Shown in pieces: positions 40,147 through 42,439 of a stretch of 42,439 nucleotides of DNA. The stretch is from an uncultured Eubacteriales bacterium (GTDB lineage: Bacteria > Bacillota > Clostridia > Oscillospirales > Oscillospiraceae), in assembly GCA_900546415.1 (NCBI GenBank), contig URCY01000010.1, forward strand, positions 1 through 42,439, read 5' to 3'. The translations under genes were made by a program, and so were the position numbers. Under the pieces are notes generated by a model. It had not been told where the DNA came from. It saw only the letters and a list, made by a program, of their open reading frames with translations, and did not search any database. Numbering within the stretch: position 1 is the stretch's first letter; every line of letters begins with the position of its first letter.

Positions 40147-41220
40147 TTATTCCTCCTTTTTGGGAGCCTCGTCCGTCGGCTGATGCTCCGGCAGCTCCTG
40201 CTTGCCGAACATCCGTCCCAGACCCTCGGCGAAATAACTCAGACGCGCAGTGATCTGCGCGTAGTCCATGCGCTGCGGCCCGACCACGCCGATCATGCCC
40301 TGCATCCCGTCGCCGATGTCGAAGCGGGTGACCACCACGGAGGTGTCCTTCAGCTCCTGCGCGACGTTTTCCGGGCCGACCAGGATCTGCACCGGGCTGT
40401 TCGGGTCGAGCTTGGCGGGCAGGTTCGAGATCGTATCCTCGTCCAGCGCGCCGAGCACCTCCTGCGCCTTGCTCAGCTCCTGATATTCCGGCTGGGACAG
40501 CAGGCGGTTCTGACCGGTCACATAGACCTCGCCCCGGCTGCACTCCTCGAGCACATGCGTGGCGAAATCCACGACCACAGGCACAAGCCCTGCGGCCGCA
40601 CCGGCGCTGCGGCTGACGCGGTCGATCAGCTCGGGCGTGAATTGCTCCGGCGGAAGCTCCGCCAGACTCGCGTTCAGAACTGCGGAGAGCAGCTTCAGAT
40701 CCGATTCGCTCACGCGAAGCGGCAGCTTGATGAGTTTATTTTTTACCGTTTCATCCGTCGTCATGACCACGAGGATGAAGCTTCCGGGATTTGCCGGCAG
40801 CAGCTCGAAGCGCCGCACGCGCACGCTGTCGTTGTGAGACGTCAGCGCGTAGGCGGGCAGATTCGTCAGCTTGCTGACCAGCTTGCCGACCTGACTCATG
40901 GCGCGGTCGAATTCCTGCATCCGCAGCTCCATGGCCTGATTGATGGACTTCGTCTCGTCCACGCTCAGGCTGTAATCCTGCATCAGCCGGTCGATGTAAA
41001 ACCGATATCCGGCCGGGGAGGGAATGCGCCCGGCGGAGGTGTGCGGCTGCTCAAGAAAGCCCAGATTTGTCAGCTCGGCCATCTCGTTGCGGATGGTCGC
41101 GGAGGAGAAATCCATGCCCGGCAGCGCGGCAACGGTCTTCGAGCCGACCGGCTCGGCGGATCGGATATAAAGATCGACGATCGCCTTGAGAATTTTTTGC
41201 TTTCGCTCGGAAAGCTCCAT
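40147..41220 (-). CDS. hrcA: Heat-inducible repressor HrcA
   Basis: A 357-residue repressor. The N-terminal winged helix begins MELSERKQKILKAIVDLYIRSAEPVGSKT and continues with FSSATIRNEMAELTNLGFLEQPHTSAGRIP, characteristic of HrcA; a GAF-like central domain and dimerisation region follow. HrcA needs GroEL for activity and binds CIRCE. A GTG at 41229 lies in frame, but GGGAGG ends right at it and is well spaced for the ATG at 41220, so I chose the latter. A perfect CIRCE lies 40 bp upstream, giving autoregulation of hrcA-grpE-dnaK(-dnaJ). Confidence 0.98.
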   Translation of the reverse strand: MELSERKQKILKAIVDLYIRSAEPVGSKTVAALPGMDFSSATIRNEMAELTNLGFLEQPHTSAGRIPSPAGYRFYIDRLMQDYSLSVDETKSINQAMELRMQEFDRAMSQVGKLVSKLTNLPAYALTSHNDSVRVRRFELLPANPGSFILVVMTTDETVKNKLIKLPLRVSESDLKLLSAVLNASLAELPPEQFTPELIDRVSRSAGAAAGLVPVVVDFATHVLEECSRGEVYVTGQNRLLSQPEYQELSKAQEVLGALDEDTISNLPAKLDPNSPVQILVGPENVAQELKDTSVVVTRFDIGDGMQGMIGVVGPQRMDYAQITARLSYFAEGLGRMFGKQELPEHQPTDEAPKKEE

Positions 41221-41237
41221 TGCCCGCACCTCCCATG

Positions 41238-41259
41238 TCGTTTGTTTGTTTGTTTGTTC
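41238..41259 (-). repeat. Tetranucleotide repeat in the hrcA leader
   Basis: On the plus strand TTTG is repeated about five times (AACAAACAAACAAAC in the hrcA direction), between CIRCE and the ribosome binding site. Length changes by slippage would alter the leader but not the coding frame. Confidence 0.8.
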
Positions 41260-41286
41260 TTAGCACTCCATATCCATGAGTGCTAA
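41260..41286. promoter_or_regulatory. CIRCE operator
   Basis: TTAGCACTC-N9-GAGTGCTAA, a perfect 9-9-9 CIRCE element, immediately downstream of the -10 box. It is the binding site of HrcA. Confidence 0.98.
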
Positions 41287-41290
41287 ACCA

Positions 41291-41319
41291 ACTATACAAC
41301 CAAGCTTTTGATTTGTCAA
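41291..41319 (-). promoter_or_regulatory. Sigma-A promoter of the hrcA operon
   Basis: Minus strand: TTGACA (41314-41319), a 17-bp spacer, TATAGT (41291-41296), followed directly by CIRCE. Confidence 0.93.
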
Positions 41320-41540
41320 TAGCTCTGGAAAAAATTATTGTTAAAAATTTGTGACGACCGGCCTTTCGGCGCAAAAAACGGGACGGCGCACGCATCGCCC
41401 GTGCAAAAATCGCCCGTCCGCGAAGGGAAACCGGGCCACCGGAGCGGTATGAAATGCAGAAACTGCAATGTTCGTGTCGTATCGTGAGAGATTTTCAAAA
41501 ATAGTCATGTTGATTAGTGCGAAAATTCAAGGAAATTTCA
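41320..41540. other. Spacer between hrcA and the terminal ATPase gene
   Basis: No gene is seen between the hrcA promoter and the next gene's promoter. It contains GC-rich, partly self-complementary sequence at about 41350-41440 (repeats of CGCCCGT with intervening A-runs), but no clean stem with a T-tract. Confidence 0.6.
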
Positions 41541-41569
41541 TTGATTTTTACACGAATATCTGCTATACT
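41541..41569 (+). promoter_or_regulatory. Promoter of the AAA ATPase gene
   Basis: TTGATT (41541-41546), a 17-bp spacer, TATACT (41564-41569), 30 bp before the ATG; the ribosome binding site AAGGAGGG lies between. Confidence 0.8.
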
Positions 41570-41598
41570 ATGGTCAGTACCTTTAAGGAGGGCTGCTT

Positions 41599-42439
41599 AT
41601 GGATCGAAAGATAATGGGCTTCTTGGAAGCGTGGAAAGAAAGCAAACACCGCAAGCCTCTTATTTTACAGGGCGCAAGACAGGTCGGAAAGACCTATTCC
41701 ATTCTGGAGTTTGGACGCACCCACTACGAAAATGTGGCATACTTCAACTTTGAAACCAATCCAAAGCTGAACGAAACCTTTGCCGAAGCCATCAACCCCG
41801 ATTATCTGATACCGATTTTGTCCCATATCGCAGGTCAGACTATCGTAAAGGAAAAAACGCTGATCGTCTTCGATGAGGTGCAGCTCTGCGAAAGGGCATT
41901 GACCTCGCTCAAATACTTCTGCGAGGACGCTCCGGATTATCATATTATCGTCGCAGGCAGCTTGCTCGGCGTTGCGGTGGGCAGAGCGAAATTCTCTTTT
42001 CCCGTAGGAAAGGTCGATATGAAAACGCTCTATCCTATGGATATGGAGGAATTTCTGTTGGCGCTCGGTGAGAACGATTTGGTGGAGCAAATCAAAAAGT
42101 GCTTCCAAACCGATACGCCGCTGCCGTCTGCCCTGCACGACGCCGCCATGCAGCGTTACCGTCAGTATCTTGTGGTCGGCGGTATGCCGGAGTGCGTGAT
42201 GCAGTTTGCCGAAACCAAGGACTATATCCTTGTCCGCCATACGCAGGACACGATACTTGCAAGCTATCTCAATGATATGAGCAAGTATAACAGCTTGAAT
42301 GAAATCAAGAAAACCCGACTTGCCTACGATAACATTACCGTTCAGCTTTCAAAGAAGAATACCCGTTTCCAATACAAGCTGATGAAGAAAGGCGGACGGG
42401 CTTCCGAATTTGAAAATGCAATCGAATGGCTTTGCCTGT
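41599..42439 (+). CDS. AAA/DUF4143-family ATPase (3' end outside window)
   Basis: The first 280 residues of an AAA_14/DUF4143-type protein. Walker A is GARQVGKT (25-32), Walker B is LIVFDEVQ (about 92-99), followed by AGSLLG (sensor 1 region), VGGMPECVMQF and SYLNDMSKYN, all typical of this large family. The C-terminal DUF4143 domain, usually bringing the total to 380-450 residues, begins near the window edge. Family members are accessory ATPases of unclear role that often turn up in variable regions. Codon use and base composition are AT-richer than hrcA next door, suggesting transfer. The start follows AAGGAGGG. Confidence 0.88.
   Translation, partial: MDRKIMGFLEAWKESKHRKPLILQGARQVGKTYSILEFGRTHYENVAYFNFETNPKLNETFAEAINPDYLIPILSHIAGQTIVKEKTLIVFDEVQLCERALTSLKYFCEDAPDYHIIVAGSLLGVAVGRAKFSFPVGKVDMKTLYPMDMEEFLLALGENDLVEQIKKCFQTDTPLPSALHDAAMQRYRQYLVVGGMPECVMQFAETKDYILVRHTQDTILASYLNDMSKYNSLNEIKKTRLAYDNITVQLSKKNTRFQYKLMKKGGRASEFENAIEWLCL

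Noticed and set aside
41350..41440. Terminator upstream of the ATPase gene
   Set aside because: The sequence has repeated CGCCCGT-like strings and A-runs, but I could not draw a clean stem followed by a T-tract on either strand.

Overview
The window is a chromosomal segment from a high-GC Clostridia-type Firmicute, most probably the Oscillospirales/Oscillospiraceae group. The grounds are the gene content and order (dnaA-dnaN-yaaA-recF-remB-gyrB-gyrA), a perfect CIRCE element in front of hrcA-grpE-dnaK-dnaJ, a consensus Firmicute parS sequence, AAGGAGG-type ribosome binding sites and anaerobe-type proteins (hybrid cluster protein, PflX-like radical SAM protein). It lies around the replication origin: the dnaA-dnaN spacer near 30.4-30.75 kb carries a perfect DnaA box and several near matches.

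Layout. 0-0.5 kb: gene-free, with copies of a dispersed palindromic repeat. 0.5-4.2 kb: a nitrosative/redox stress locus, with a Crp/Fnr regulator plus an unknown protein on the minus strand, divergent from a ferredoxin-like protein and hybrid cluster protein (hcp). A dyad is centred about 41.5 bp upstream of the predicted start site. 4.3-8.1 kb: a visibly AT-richer island with a decayed sigma-like gene, a BlaR1-like M56 protease and BlaI-like repressor pair with two operators, a small DUF6061-like protein, and a 92-residue tail fused to the end of rlmD. 8.1-16.1 kb: rlmD, a PflX-like radical SAM gene bracketed by two perfect parS sites, then the rightward run parA-parB-small membrane protein-serS-aconitase-like hydratase. 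16.1-16.9 kb: gene-free, with terminators, three more dispersed repeats and a tandem array of small hairpins. 16.9-19.5 kb: mtaB and a DacF-type carboxypeptidase. 19.5-32.1 kb: the leftward origin cluster dnaA, dnaN, yaaA, recF, remB, gyrB, gyrA, followed by a YcxB-like protein, hemW, a polytopic membrane protein and rpiB. 32.2-36 kb: an MFS transporter, a YfbR-like nucleotidase and a DUF2207 membrane protein. 36.2-41.3 kb: dnaJ, dnaK, grpE, hrcA on the minus strand under a sigma-A promoter and CIRCE. 41.5 kb to the end: an AT-richer AAA/DUF4143 ATPase gene cut by the window edge.

How the parts fit. The origin cluster supplies initiation, clamp, gap repair and gyrase. ParA/ParB with the nearby parS sites segregate the origin region. 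HrcA/CIRCE controls the chaperones. The Crp/Fnr protein probably activates the ferredoxin-hcp operon.

The least explained items are the island with the rlmD tail, the 57-bp repeat shared between the island edge and the dnaJ 3' region, the near-exact tandem duplication of the gyrB leader including its ribosome binding site, and the hairpin array at 16.75 kb. I did not find a clearly new multi-gene system; the novelty lies in these non-coding and junction features. Family assignments come from motif recognition by eye; no database search was run.
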